Assembly: GCA_900541915.1 (NCBI GenBank)
Contig: UQLS01000012.1
Span: 1 to 58,234, forward strand
Source: an uncultured Phascolarctobacterium sp.
Lineage (GTDB): Bacteria > Bacillota > Negativicutes > Acidaminococcales > Acidaminococcaceae
DNA: 58,234 nucleotides
Direction: 5' to 3'
In this document: positions 33,816 through 42,462 of the stretch, piece after piece
Position numbering within the stretch: the first letter of the stretch is position 1
How the letters are laid out: each line of letters opens with the position of its first letter
The notes under the pieces: model-generated
What the model was told of the DNA's origin: nothing
What the model saw: the letters and a program-made list of their open reading frames with translations, nothing else
Databases searched by the model: none
Made by a program: the position numbers and the translations under genes

Positions 33816-34694
33816 ATGTTTGAATTAATTCAGGTTTCGGAACAGAGTTATTATATTGAGAGTCCGGCAAAGATAGGACTGGTAAAGCTTAATGATAAAG
33901 AAGTATGCCTTATTGACAGCGGCAATGATAAAGATGCAGGCCGCAAGGTACGGCAAATACTGGACAAAAACTGCTGGCAGCTGAAATCTATTTATATTAC
34001 GCATTCTAATGCTGATCATATTGGCGGCTGCAAGTATTTGCAGGGGCAGACAGGATGTAAGATTTATGCACCGGGAGTTGAGTGTGCATTTACCAGAAAA
34101 CCTATATTGGAGCCATCATTTTTATATGGCGGTTTTCCCTGCCGTGAGCTGCGGCATAAATTTCTTATGGCTCAGGAAAGTGATGCGGAAGCTTTAACTG
34201 AAAAGAGTTTGCCGGCAGGTTTTGAAGTTGTTGATTTGCCGGGGCATTTCTTTGATATGGTTGGTTATCGCACTCCTGATAATATTGTTTTTCTGGCAGA
34301 TTGTCTCTCAAGCCGTGAAATATTAGATAAATATCAGCTTGGCTTTATTTATGATGTTGAAGCCTACCTTAATACTTTGGCAAAAGTTAAGCAGATGCAG
34401 GCAAAACTGTTTATTCCTGCTCATGCTGCGGCTACTGAGAATATTGCAGAGTTGGCACAGTATAATATGAACAAAGTATATGAAGTAGCAGAACATATTC
34501 TTGATTTATGTGCCGCTCCAATAAATTTTGAAGTAATTTTGCAGAAAGTTTTTGCGGATTATAAGCTGGCTATGAATTTTGAGCAGTATGTGCTTATTGG
34601 CAGTACGGTTCGTTCATATCTTAGCTGGTTAAAGGATAATGGTAAGTTAAGAGCAGCTTTTGATAATAATATGCTGCTGTGGGAAAGAGTATAA
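33816..34694 (+). CDS. MBL-fold metallo-hydrolase
   Basis: Metallo-beta-lactamase fold protein, 292 residues. The metal motif is THSNADHIGG, where the second histidine of HxHxDH is replaced by Asn, a variant seen in part of the family. Further ligands are likely in DLPGHFFDMVGY, FLADCLS and IPAHAAAT. The C-terminal ~80 residues (from about DLCAAP) look like an added winged-helix-type region rather than part of the MBL core. Start is ATG 33816 with GGAGG eight bases upstream. The reaction is unknown. It is monocistronic and followed by a terminator. Confidence 0.85.
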   Translation: MFELIQVSEQSYYIESPAKIGLVKLNDKEVCLIDSGNDKDAGRKVRQILDKNCWQLKSIYITHSNADHIGGCKYLQGQTGCKIYAPGVECAFTRKPILEPSFLYGGFPCRELRHKFLMAQESDAEALTEKSLPAGFEVVDLPGHFFDMVGYRTPDNIVFLADCLSSREILDKYQLGFIYDVEAYLNTLAKVKQMQAKLFIPAHAAATENIAELAQYNMNKVYEVAEHILDLCAAPINFEVILQKVFADYKLAMNFEQYVLIGSTVRSYLSWLKDNGKLRAAFDNNMLLWERV

Positions 34695-34707
34695 GGATTA
34701 TATTTTG

Positions 34708-34738
34708 CAGCCGTCAGTATTTTTGCTGACGGCTTTTT
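34708..34738 (+). terminator. Intrinsic terminator after the MBL-fold gene
   Basis: AGCCGTCAG and CTGACGGCT form the stem around a TATTTTTG loop, followed by TTTT. Confidence 0.92.
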
Positions 34739-34803
34739 GCTGCGCTGAATTATTGTATGAAAATTTAAATTATTTGCATACTAATAAAAAACTTTTGTGT
34801 GTC

Positions 34804-34852
34804 CTTCCAAGATGGACTGTACCGTAAAACAAAAGACTTTACAGGATGGAAG
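34804..34852 (+). other. Possible structured leader upstream of sstT
   Basis: CTTCCA (34804-34809) pairs with TGGAAG (34847-34852), and GTAAA (34824-34828) with TTTAC (34838-34842) inside it. It lies ~125 bp before the sstT start, in an otherwise AT-rich stretch with no gene from 34695 to 34976. No known riboswitch pattern was recognised, and whether it is transcribed with sstT is unknown. Confidence 0.25.
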
Positions 34853-34976
34853 TTTGAGTGATAGAATATTACACATAATATTTAGAAAAATAAAAAAATG
34901 AATTTTGTATACATGATTTATTTTTTTATTTTGACCGTGTTATTAACGGAAATTATTACGAAGGAAGTGTGTATGT

Positions 34977-36188
34977 ATGTTGCGAGGGCTATTTGATGCA
35001 ATCAATAGCGTAAGCTTAGTGGTGCAGATTTTAATTGGCTTTATTTTGGGTGTAATTGTTGCGCTGACAGCGCCCGGTTTAGCTGCTTATTTCACTTTAT
35101 TGGGCAGCTTGTTCGTAGGCGCATTGAAAGCTGTTGCTCCTATTCTGGTATTTTTCCTGGTTATTGCTTCTATTTCCCGTCATCAGGAAGGTACTAAGAC
35201 TAATATGACCAAGATTATCATCCTGTATCTCAGCGGTACTTTCCTGGCAGCGCTGACTGCAGTATTTGTATCTTTCAGCTTCCCGACTACTTTGAGCCTG
35301 GTTGTTGGTAACGATACTTTAAAACCGCCTGGAAACATTGCCGAAGTTCTGCTGACTTTGGTTATGAACATGGTAGCTAATCCGGTTGATGCACTGGTAA
35401 ATGCCAACTATATCGGTATTCTTACCTGGAGTATTCTGCTTGGTATTGCTTTCCGTAACAGCCCGGAAAATGCTAAAGACGTAATTTTCCATTTTGCTGT
35501 AGCTATTTCTAAGATTATCCGTTGGGTAATCCATCTTGCTCCGCTTGGTATCTTTGGCCTTGTTGCAAGCTCTATTTCCGCTAACGGCTTGTATGCGCTG
35601 GTGGGCTATGCTAAATTGCTCACGGTACTGCTTGGTACCATGATCTTTATGGCGCTGGTTGTTAATCCGATTATCGTTTTCATGATGATTCGCCGTAATC
35701 CTTTCCCGCTGGTATTTACTTGCCTGAAAGAAAGTGGTATCTATGCATTCTGCACTCGCAGCAGTGCTGCTAATATTCCTGTAAATATGGCTTTGTGCAG
35801 AAAACTGGGCTTGAATCCTGATACTTATGCTGTTTCTATTCCGCTGGGTGCTACCATCAATATGATGGGTGCAGCTATTACTATTACCATTTTGGCTCTG
35901 TCTGCTGTACATACTCTGGAAATTCCTGTTGATATGCCTACTGCGCTGCTGCTCAGTATTATGGCTACCATTGGTGCCTGCGGTGCTTCCGGTGTTGCCG
36001 GCGGTTCTCTGCTGTTGGTACCCATGGCTTGCTCTCTGTTCGGTATTTCTGATGATATCTCCATGCAGGTAGTTGCAGTTGGTTTCATCATCGGTATTCT
36101 GCAGGATTCTACCGAAACTGCTCTTAACTCTTCTACTGACGTATTGTTTACCGCTATTGCTGACGAAGGCTATAAAAACAGAAAATAA
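34977..36188 (+). CDS. sstT: Sodium:serine/threonine symporter SstT
   Basis: Membrane carrier of the dicarboxylate/amino acid:cation symporter family, 403 residues, close to the usual ~414. Around eight transmembrane helices and two hairpin loops are expected. Typical segments are the serine-rich FCTRSSAANIPVNM, the PLGATINMMGAAITI motif (NMMGAA) that binds sodium and substrate, and SGVAGGSLLLVPMACSLFG. Its match to SstT rather than glutamate (GltP) or dicarboxylate (DctA) carriers rests on these motifs. Imports serine and threonine with sodium. AAGGAAG precedes the start. Single gene with a long leader and a strong terminator. Confidence 0.92.
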   Translation: MLRGLFDAINSVSLVVQILIGFILGVIVALTAPGLAAYFTLLGSLFVGALKAVAPILVFFLVIASISRHQEGTKTNMTKIIILYLSGTFLAALTAVFVSFSFPTTLSLVVGNDTLKPPGNIAEVLLTLVMNMVANPVDALVNANYIGILTWSILLGIAFRNSPENAKDVIFHFAVAISKIIRWVIHLAPLGIFGLVASSISANGLYALVGYAKLLTVLLGTMIFMALVVNPIIVFMMIRRNPFPLVFTCLKESGIYAFCTRSSAANIPVNMALCRKLGLNPDTYAVSIPLGATINMMGAAITITILALSAVHTLEIPVDMPTALLLSIMATIGACGASGVAGGSLLLVPMACSLFGISDDISMQVVAVGFIIGILQDSTETALNSSTDVLFTAIADEGYKNRK

Positions 36189-36200
36189 ATACTTGATAAC

Positions 36201-36239
36201 AAAAAGCAATCTGCCTATAAACAGGCAGATTGCTTTTTT
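36201..36239 (+). terminator. Intrinsic terminator after sstT
   Basis: AAAAAGCAATCTGCC pairs with GGCAGATTGCTTTTTT around an eight-base loop. Confidence 0.92.
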
Positions 36240-36328
36240 GTTTATACTATAAATTTGATTTATAGAGATTATATCAAATGCTTTTTATATGATAGAATAG
36301 AAATATATGAGTGATAAGGAGAAAAACA

Positions 36329-36784
36329 ATGTTAAAAATCATGTTCGTGTGCCACGGCAATATCTGCCGCTCGCCGATGGCAGAGTTTTTAATGAAAGAT
36401 ATGGTGCAGAAATTAGGCAAAGCTGATGAGTTTTATATCCAGTCCAGCGCTACCAGCAGAGAAGAAATTGGTAATCCTGTACATAGAGGTACTAAAAATA
36501 AGCTGGCGCAGTACGGTATCAGTGTTGCCGGAAAATATGCGCGTCAGCTGACTGTGAAGGATTATGAAGAATTTGATTATATCATCGCTATGGATAGTAA
36601 TAATCTGCGTAATATTGACAGAATTATAAGTAGTGACAGGCTGGGCAAAGTGAGCCTTTTGCTTGATTATGCAGGCCGCAAGGGACAGAGTATTGCTGAC
36701 CCGTGGTATACAGGTGATTTTGATATTACTTATGATGATATTATGGCTGGACTTAAAGGTTTACTGAAGCATTTAGGGTATTAA
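36329..36784 (+). CDS. Low molecular weight protein-tyrosine phosphatase
   Basis: 151 residues, full length for the LMW-PTP family. The P-loop is VCHGNICRSPMAEF (CxxxxxRS with catalytic Cys and Arg), and the general acid aspartate is in ADPWYTGDF, both intact. It removes phosphate from tyrosines; in bacteria such enzymes often oppose tyrosine kinases controlling polysaccharide synthesis, but no kinase gene is nearby. Start ATG 36329 follows AAGGAG; the frame is open further upstream without a ribosome site. Confidence 0.92.
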   Translation: MLKIMFVCHGNICRSPMAEFLMKDMVQKLGKADEFYIQSSATSREEIGNPVHRGTKNKLAQYGISVAGKYARQLTVKDYEEFDYIIAMDSNNLRNIDRIISSDRLGKVSLLLDYAGRKGQSIADPWYTGDFDITYDDIMAGLKGLLKHLGY

Positions 36785-36799
36785 AAATTAATATATAGT

Positions 36800-36836
36800 A
36801 AAAAGCTGCCGAGCTTTGTGCTGCGGCAGCTTTTTG
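36800..36836. terminator. Bidirectional terminator between the phosphatase gene and pdxT
   Basis: AAAAAGCTGCCG pairs with CGGCAGCTTTTT, with T runs on both strands, between convergent genes. Confidence 0.9.
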
Positions 36837-36837
36837 T

Positions 36838-37422
36838 TTATGCCTGTTTATTTTGCAGATATTCCTGCACTATGTTGAGAAAATATTTATGGACGGCTGT
36901 TTCCATGTCGATTTCCGGATGAAAAGCTGTTACCAGCTGATTTTGCTGGCGGGCAGCGACAATCTTGCCATCTACTGTAGCTAAAATTTCTACATTTTTT
37001 CCTGCCTGTTCAATATAGGGGGCGCGGATAAAAGTCATGGGCAATTTACCAAGACCATGAAAATTTTCGGTAGCAGTAAAGCTGCCGGATTGACGCCCAT
37101 AGGCGTTTCTTTGTACGGTGATGTCCATTGTTGCCAGACAAGGTGTGCCGTTATGTACTTCTTTAGCCAGTAGTATCATACCGGCACAGGTGCCGAAAAC
37201 TGGCAGACCATTCATAATAGCCTTTTGTATTGGCGTAAATAATCCGAGTGTATGCAGCAGCTTGTTCATTACGGTACTTTCACCGCCGGGAATAATCAGC
37301 CCATCGCAAGGCTGCTGCCAGTCCTGGTATTTACGGATTTCAAAAGTGTCTGTATTTAGTTTACGAAGTACAGCTTCATGCTCCGCAAAAGCGCCCTGCA
37401 GAGCTAAAATTCCTATTCGCAT
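36838..37422 (-). CDS. pdxT: Pyridoxal 5'-phosphate synthase glutaminase subunit PdxT
   Basis: Class I glutaminase that releases ammonia from glutamine and channels it to PdxS. 194 residues. The nucleophile cysteine is in GTCAGMILLA, the oxyanion segment is IIPGGEST, and His/Glu are in TAFHPEID; all are present. ATG 37422 gives the standard MRIGILALQGAF start, with GAGG nine bases upstream. It begins one base after the pdxS stop, so the two subunits are translated together. Confidence 0.96.
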   Translation of the reverse strand: MRIGILALQGAFAEHEAVLRKLNTDTFEIRKYQDWQQPCDGLIIPGGESTVMNKLLHTLGLFTPIQKAIMNGLPVFGTCAGMILLAKEVHNGTPCLATMDITVQRNAYGRQSGSFTATENFHGLGKLPMTFIRAPYIEQAGKNVEILATVDGKIVAARQQNQLVTAFHPEIDMETAVHKYFLNIVQEYLQNKQA

Positions 37423-37423
37423 T

Positions 37424-38299
37424 TTATTTACCTCGTTCTGCCATGAGCAGTTGGATTTCCTGTTCATTAATGCCTACCATGGCTTCACCAAGATTTTCGG
37501 AAAGTTTTGCCAGCATATCAGCATCATTATAATTAGTAACAGCCTGAACGATTGCTGCTGCTCTTTGTGCAGGATTACCGGATTTAAAGATACCGGAGCC
37601 TACGAATACACCTTCTGCTCCTAACTGCATCATGAGGGCAGCGTCAGCAGGAGTTGCAACACCGCCGGCAGCAAAGTTTACCACAGGAAGTTTTTGCTGC
37701 TGATGTACATAGACTACCAGTTCATAAGGTACCTGCAGCTGTTTTGCTGCTTCAAAAAGTTCGTCTTCTGCCATGCTGTGCAGACGGCGGATTTCTGACT
37801 GCATCATGCGCATATGTCTTACGGCTTGGACGATATCGCCTGTGCCCGGTTCACCTTTAGTACGAATCATAGCCGCACCTTCGCTGATACGTCTTAGGGC
37901 TTCGCCCAGGTCACGGGCACCGCAGACGAAAGGAACAGAGAATTTTGTTTTATCAATATGGTATTTGTCATCTGCGGGAGAGAGAACTTCACTTTCATCA
38001 ATGTAGTCAATATCAAGTGCCTGCAGAATTTGTGCTTCGGCAAAATGGCCTATTCTGCATTTTGCCATAACAGGGATGGAAACAGCGTTTTGAATTTCTT
38101 TAATCAGCTTGGGGTCGCTCATGCGGGCTACGCCGCCTGCAGCTCTGATATCGGCAGGAATTTTTTCCAGTGCCATAACTGCGCAAGCTCCGGCTGCTTC
38201 AGCAATACGTGCCTGCTCTGCATTGGTAACATCCATGATAACGCCGCCTTTAAGCATTTGCGCAAGTCCTTTATTAAGTTCATAACGAGATTGTTCCAT
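37424..38299 (-). CDS. pdxS: Pyridoxal 5'-phosphate synthase lyase subunit PdxS
   Basis: Makes PLP from ribose 5-phosphate, glyceraldehyde 3-phosphate and ammonia (deoxyxylulose-independent route) in a 12-mer with PdxT. 291 residues, the family length. Conserved blocks are KGGVIMDV (D for sugar binding), VMALEKIPADIR with the first active lysine, MAKCRIGHF, GARDLGEALRRI and KGEPGTGD around the second lysine region, and FAAGGVATPADAALMMQLG. AAAGGAG precedes ATG 38299. First gene of pdxST, divergent from a PdxR-like regulator gene, the usual layout. Confidence 0.97.
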   Translation of the reverse strand: MEQSRYELNKGLAQMLKGGVIMDVTNAEQARIAEAAGACAVMALEKIPADIRAAGGVARMSDPKLIKEIQNAVSIPVMAKCRIGHFAEAQILQALDIDYIDESEVLSPADDKYHIDKTKFSVPFVCGARDLGEALRRISEGAAMIRTKGEPGTGDIVQAVRHMRMMQSEIRRLHSMAEDELFEAAKQLQVPYELVVYVHQQQKLPVVNFAAGGVATPADAALMMQLGAEGVFVGSGIFKSGNPAQRAAAIVQAVTNYNDADMLAKLSENLGEAMVGINEQEIQLLMAERGK

Positions 38300-38324
38300 G
38301 ATGATTACTCCTTTACAAATAATA

Positions 38325-38392
38325 TGGCAATAGCATATACTGATTCTGGCAATTAAAAAATAACCAGAATAGGAGTAATATATATAACCAGA
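38325..38392. promoter_or_regulatory. Repeat-bearing pdxS/pdxR control region
   Basis: In the 92-bp divergent gap TGGCAAT occurs twice (38325-38331 and 38347-38353, 22 bp apart) and ATAACCAGA twice (38360-38368 and 38384-38392, 24 bp apart). ATTCTGG (38343-38349) also faces CCAGAAT as an inverted repeat. Direct repeats about two helical turns apart are what MocR/PdxR proteins bind, so these are candidate PdxR boxes. Confidence 0.5.
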
Positions 38393-39492
38393 TGAAATAT
38401 AGTGTAAATAAAAATGAGGGAAAGCAGCTTTATCTGCAATTATATGAACAGTTAAAACAAGATATTGTAGCGTGTTCATATCCGTATGGCAGAAAATTAC
38501 CGTCTAAACGCATTTTGGCAGAAGAATTGGGCATTAGTGTGATTCCTATAGAACATGCTTATGAGCTGTTGTGTGATGAAGGGTATGTGGAAGCGCGTGA
38601 GCGCAGCGGATATTTTGTTATTTACCGTCAGGATAATTTTCTTACTGCGTCAGGTACGGCTTCTGTACCTCTGATTATGGAACGTAAATATCTTCAGCGC
38701 AGCAGCAAGGGAGTATTTCCCTATACAGTACTGGCAAAGCTTATGCGCCGAGTACTTTTAGATTACGGTGAGAATATTTTAGTAAAATCAGATAACTGTG
38801 GTTGTCTTGAGCTGCGTACGGCGATAGCTGCTTATTTGGCACGCAGCAGTGATATTGCTGCTCGCCCGGAACAGATTGTGATTGGCTCCGGTGCCGAATA
38901 TTTATATGGTTTATTGGCGCAGCTGTTAGGCAAGCAGAATATTTTTGCCTTGGAAGATCCTTCATATGAACAGATAGGCAAGGTTTATCGGGCCAATGGC
39001 CTGCAATGTGAAATGCTCAAACTGCATGAGGATGGTATTGATTCGCAGCAGCTTTTTGCCAGTCAGGCTAAGGTACTGCATGTAACTCCTTTTAACAGCT
39101 TTCCCAGCGGTATCAGTGTCAGTGCTTCTAAAAAGTATGAATATTTAAACTGGGCAGCAAAATGTAATGGCTGTATTATTGAGGATAATTATGATTCGGA
39201 GCTTACCGTATCAAGAAAAAATGAAGAAACGCTTTTTGCCATGGCGCAGGCTAAAAATGTACCTGTTATTTATCTTAATACCTTTTCTCATACCATTGCG
39301 CCGTCTTTCCGCGCAGGGTATATGATTCTGCCTTTACAGATGGTAGAGGAGTTTAAGCGGAAGATAGGTTTTTATTCCTGTACGGTACCTGTCTTTGAGC
39401 AGTATGTTTTGACGGAGCTGCTTGAAAGCGGTGAATTTGAGCGCCACATCAACAGGCTGCGCCGACAAAGGCGTAAACAGCTGAATGCATAA
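38392..39492 (+). CDS. pdxR: PdxR-like MocR regulator with degenerate aminotransferase domain
   Basis: GntR-type winged helix (residues ~8-75; LYLQLYEQLKQDIVACSYPYGRKLPSKRILAEELGIS) joined to a fold-type I aminotransferase-like domain. Location opposite pdxST points to PdxR, the PLP-responsive activator of that operon. Two oddities stand out. The segment equivalent to GTFSK, which holds the PLP-binding lysine, reads NTFSHTIAPSFRAGY, placing His at residue 300. The protein also ends at 366 residues, right after the HINRLRRQRRKQLNA helix, roughly 80-100 short of typical MocR proteins. The pyridine-N aspartate (EDNYDSE) is kept. It may bind PLP without a Schiff base or be a decayed copy; the neat terminator behind it argues for a settled gene. 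Confidence 0.8.
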   Translation: MKYSVNKNEGKQLYLQLYEQLKQDIVACSYPYGRKLPSKRILAEELGISVIPIEHAYELLCDEGYVEARERSGYFVIYRQDNFLTASGTASVPLIMERKYLQRSSKGVFPYTVLAKLMRRVLLDYGENILVKSDNCGCLELRTAIAAYLARSSDIAARPEQIVIGSGAEYLYGLLAQLLGKQNIFALEDPSYEQIGKVYRANGLQCEMLKLHEDGIDSQQLFASQAKVLHVTPFNSFPSGISVSASKKYEYLNWAAKCNGCIIEDNYDSELTVSRKNEETLFAMAQAKNVPVIYLNTFSHTIAPSFRAGYMILPLQMVEEFKRKIGFYSCTVPVFEQYVLTELLESGEFERHINRLRRQRRKQLNA

Positions 39493-39526
39493 AAAACAGC
39501 AGGTACTTATGTACCTGCTGTTTTGC
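39491..39526. terminator. Bidirectional terminator after pdxR
   Basis: AAAACAGCAGGTA pairs with TACCTGCTGTTTT around a short loop, between the convergent pdxR and carbonic-anhydrase-like genes. It begins on the last base of the pdxR stop region. Confidence 0.9.
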
Positions 39527-39548
39527 TTATGAATTTGCCGATATTATT

Positions 39549-40100
39549 TTAGACGATTTGTTCGCCGTGATAGGTTTCACCGTCGTTGTCAGGCAGCAGA
39601 CCATAGCGTTTAGTCCACAAATCTTTATATTTAATAGCCTGTGCATGGATATTGTCCTGATTGCTTTCATCCAAAGTTTTGATAACGCGGGCAGGAATGC
39701 CAGCTACCAGAGAATGAGGCGGTACGATAGTGCCTTTGGTAACTACTGCACCGGCAGCTACGATAGAACCGGTACCGATAACAGCACCGTCCAAAACGGT
39801 GGCATGCATGCCAATCAGGCAGTGGTCTTCAACTGTGCAGGCATGCAGCAGTGCGCTGTGGCCTACAGTTACATAGTCGCCTACGATGCAGGCATAATTA
39901 TCTGCAACGTGGAGAACGCTGTTGTCCTGGATGTTTGTATAACGACCGATTTCAATGCGATTTACATCGCCGCGTACAGTTACATTAGGCCATACGCTGC
40001 TGTATTCTTTCATTTCTACTTTGCCGATAACGGTTGCAGCATTGAAAACATAGGCTTTTTCATCTACTTTGGGTAATTGTCCTTCGAATTTGTACAACAT
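39549..40100 (-). CDS. Gamma-carbonic anhydrase-like hexapeptide-repeat protein
   Basis: 183 residues forming a left-handed beta-helix, visible as repeated hexapeptides. The zinc-site histidines of gamma-carbonic anhydrases are suggested by SVLHVAD, TVGHSALLHACTV (two His), and DVNRIEIGRYTNIQDNS gives the conserved Arg/Gln/Asp surroundings. The family (YrdA/PaaY/Cam) includes both true carbonic anhydrases and related acyl-CoA thioesterases, so activity is uncertain. It starts at ATG 40100 and is transcribed alone toward pdxR. Upstream 40101-40310 is AT-rich spacer holding both genes' promoters, none very clear. Confidence 0.9.
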   Translation of the reverse strand: MLYKFEGQLPKVDEKAYVFNAATVIGKVEMKEYSSVWPNVTVRGDVNRIEIGRYTNIQDNSVLHVADNYACIVGDYVTVGHSALLHACTVEDHCLIGMHATVLDGAVIGTGSIVAAGAVVTKGTIVPPHSLVAGIPARVIKTLDESNQDNIHAQAIKYKDLWTKRYGLLPDNDGETYHGEQIV

Positions 40101-40310
40101 TTTAATTTCACCGCTTTCTTATAAATTTAAGAAAAATTATATTTATTACACTTAAAAAGTTAAATGCTTATACTTTAATTATGCACTTGTCAAAAATAAA
40201 AGTCAATAGCTGCAAAATGTGAAAGATTTAAGACAGCGCAATTGCTGATGCTTGCGTAACTTTCGCAGGCAGAGTATGATAATATTAAGAAAAAATGGCA
40301 GGTAATATGA

Positions 40311-41015
40311 ATGCAGATGAAGAACAGAAAAATTAAATATTTGCTTTTGCGGTTAGTGCTGTATGTGCTGGTATTAGGAGCAATTTTATATGGTGCTTAC
40401 GTTTCTCCCTATAATCCTCATCCTACCTCCGCGGAAGATATCCGCTGCTGGGTAGCAGGATTTGGAACCTGGGCGCCGCTGATGTATGTGCTTGTTTATA
40501 CATTCAGGCCGCTGCTGCTTTTTCCTACGCTGCTGTTAAACCTCAGTGCAGGTGTACTGTTTGGCCCTTGGTGGGGTGTCTTGTTTCTGCTTATGGGCGG
40601 GCTTGGCTGTGCCAGCTTTTGTTATCTTTTAGGCAGATTTGGCGGCGGCAGCTGGTTTTTGCAGAATTTTGGCGGCAGTATCGGCACGCGCGTGCAGGAT
40701 TATTTGCTGCATAATGATGGCTTTGTCAGAATGCTGTGGCTGCGTACAGTGCCTATTTTCCCTTATGACCCGGTAAGCATTGTAGCCGGAAGCGTGCGAA
40801 TGCCTTGGAAAATTTACGCAGGCGCTACTTTGCTGGGAATGCTGCCGGGGGCCGTTGCTTATAATTTTTTGGCGGATGCTTTTGGGACAGGCAGGTTTTA
40901 TGCGGCTGTGGCTGTAACTGTGCTGGCGTTTGGCATACCTCTTGTATGGTGGCGCAGCTGCGGTGAAAGCAAAAAGATGACGGAAAGGCAGAATGATGAT
41001 GAAGAAAAATGTTGA
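40311..41015 (+). CDS. TVP38/TMEM64 (VTT-domain) membrane protein
   Basis: 234 residues, about five or six membrane segments. It has the VTT/SNARE-associated domain pattern: YTFRPLLLFPTLLLNLSAGVLFGPWWG, FCYLLGRFGGG, then WLRTVPIFPYDPVSIVAGSVRMPWKIY and TLLGMLPGAVAYNFLAD. DedA and TVP38 relatives are lipid scramblases or flippases in several systems; the function of this branch in bacteria is not settled. The ribosome site is weak. Its end overlaps the start of the CYTH gene, so they are co-translated. Confidence 0.88.
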   Translation: MQMKNRKIKYLLLRLVLYVLVLGAILYGAYVSPYNPHPTSAEDIRCWVAGFGTWAPLMYVLVYTFRPLLLFPTLLLNLSAGVLFGPWWGVLFLLMGGLGCASFCYLLGRFGGGSWFLQNFGGSIGTRVQDYLLHNDGFVRMLWLRTVPIFPYDPVSIVAGSVRMPWKIYAGATLLGMLPGAVAYNFLADAFGTGRFYAAVAVTVLAFGIPLVWWRSCGESKKMTERQNDDEEKC

Positions 41016-42417
41016 AATAGAGTTAAAGCTGCTGGTCGATAAAAAAAGTTTGAAGAAACTGCTGGCGGCTAAAGAAGTGCAATCTGTAATTAAAGAAGGC
41101 AGTGCCAAAACAGTACAGATGTGCAGCAGCTATTATGATACTGCTGATTTGACTTTCAAGAAGCATGGTATTGCCTATCGCGTAAGAGATAAAGGTGACG
41201 GCAGCTTTGAAGCTACAGTTAAGACATCCCGCAAGAGCAGCGGCGGACTTAGCGAGCGAGTTGAGCTGAATATGCCGCTGACGGAAGATGCTGCTGTATT
41301 GATAGGTTTTAAGGAACTGGGACTGGACTTTGAGCTGACAGAACTGGCGCCGGAAGGCGTAGAAAAGCTTTTTGCCACAGAAATAGAGCGCACTACTTAT
41401 ATTCTGGAACTGCCGGGTGCTGTTGCGGAACTGGCGATAGATAAAGGATACATCAGACGCGGTAAGGATAAGGACAGAATAGACGAAATTGAAATAGAAC
41501 TGCTGGAAGGCGACAAAGGAGCACTTTTGGATTTTGCTGCTGATATTGCAGCTATTGTACCGGTATTTATTGAAAAGCGCAGTAAATTTGCTCGCGGGTT
41601 GGCCTTGCTTGGTATTGAATCTGATTTGCAGCAGGAGAAGTTTAAAATGGCGAGTGATGGAAATATACGTTTGGAAATGCTGCAGGCAGTACAGGTACAT
41701 GGTGACAGACTGCTGGATTGCCAGAATACCTTGCGTCAAGGCACAGAACGTTCCACAGTAAAAACATTATTGAAAGAATTACTGTATTTACGCAGTTATC
41801 TTGCCTTTGGTATGGATTTTGCCGCAACTGAAAAAATGCAACAGGTTTTAGATGTTATAGAAGCTTATTTACAGCGTCTGCGCAGACTTTTGCTGATTTG
41901 GAAATTACAGCAGGTATGGCATCAGATTATGCAGACTGGCGGTATGCTGTTTGAGAAAAGTGTTCTGGCTGACCGTTTAGCGGAACTGGAAAAAGAGGCT
42001 GTTGATTCTTTGAACGAAGAAATTTCTCAGGGAAACCTTACCAATGCTGTTTTCAGCACTATCAGCTGGCTGAATAATAAAGGTTGGGATAATGAAGAAT
42101 ATCTCCAGACTGGCAGTACCGTACGCTGCAAATTGCAGGAATGGCTGCAGGAGCTGGAAGATAAGGAAGCAGCTGACGAAAAAATGCGCATTATTGAAAA
42201 TATACTCTATGTTGGTAAGAGCGCGCAGGATAAAGCTTTGCTTAAATTGGCAGGCAAAGGTAAAAAATATGATGCTGCATTAAAATCTGTCAGAGCAGAA
42301 GCTCTTAATAATTTGCTGCGCAGTCTTGGGCATGGCAGCAACAGCAGGGTATTAAGCCGTGATATTGGTATTCTGACCGGCTGGCTGCTGGCTAAAAATA
42401 AAATAGCGGTAAAATAA
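40993..42417 (+). CDS. CYTH-domain protein with helical (CHAD-like) C-terminal region
   Basis: 474 residues. The N-terminal ~200 form a triphosphate-tunnel (CYTH) domain: the defining ExExK is VEIELKL near the start, followed by YYDTADLTF, YRVRDKG, TVKTSRKSSGGLSERVE, DEIEIELLEGD and IEKRSKFARGL. Acidic and basic tunnel residues are intact, so hydrolysis of inorganic triphosphate is likely. The C-terminal ~260 residues are helical and resemble a divergent CHAD domain, which in family members binds polyphosphate, but its usual histidines are mostly absent. Three consecutive ATG codons (40993, 40996, 40999) could serve as start; the spacing favours the second. Confidence 0.88.
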   Translation: MMMKKNVEIELKLLVDKKSLKKLLAAKEVQSVIKEGSAKTVQMCSSYYDTADLTFKKHGIAYRVRDKGDGSFEATVKTSRKSSGGLSERVELNMPLTEDAAVLIGFKELGLDFELTELAPEGVEKLFATEIERTTYILELPGAVAELAIDKGYIRRGKDKDRIDEIEIELLEGDKGALLDFAADIAAIVPVFIEKRSKFARGLALLGIESDLQQEKFKMASDGNIRLEMLQAVQVHGDRLLDCQNTLRQGTERSTVKTLLKELLYLRSYLAFGMDFAATEKMQQVLDVIEAYLQRLRRLLLIWKLQQVWHQIMQTGGMLFEKSVLADRLAELEKEAVDSLNEEISQGNLTNAVFSTISWLNNKGWDNEEYLQTGSTVRCKLQEWLQELEDKEAADEKMRIIENILYVGKSAQDKALLKLAGKGKKYDAALKSVRAEALNNLLRSLGHGSNSRVLSRDIGILTGWLLAKNKIAVK

Positions 42418-42423
42418 TGCAAG

Positions 42424-42450
42424 AGATACAGCTGCGGCTGTATCTTTTTG
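42424..42450 (+). terminator. Intrinsic terminator after the CYTH gene
   Basis: AGATACAGC-TGCG-GCTGTATCTTTTTG, a 9-bp stem with four-base loop and T run. Confidence 0.92.
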
Positions 42451-42462
42451 CTTACGTGAAAA

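Noticed and set aside
33972..34030. Inactivating His-to-Asn change in the MBL metal motif (THSNADH)
   Set aside because: THSNADHIGG occurs as a regular variant in this superfamily, so it is not evidence of decay here.
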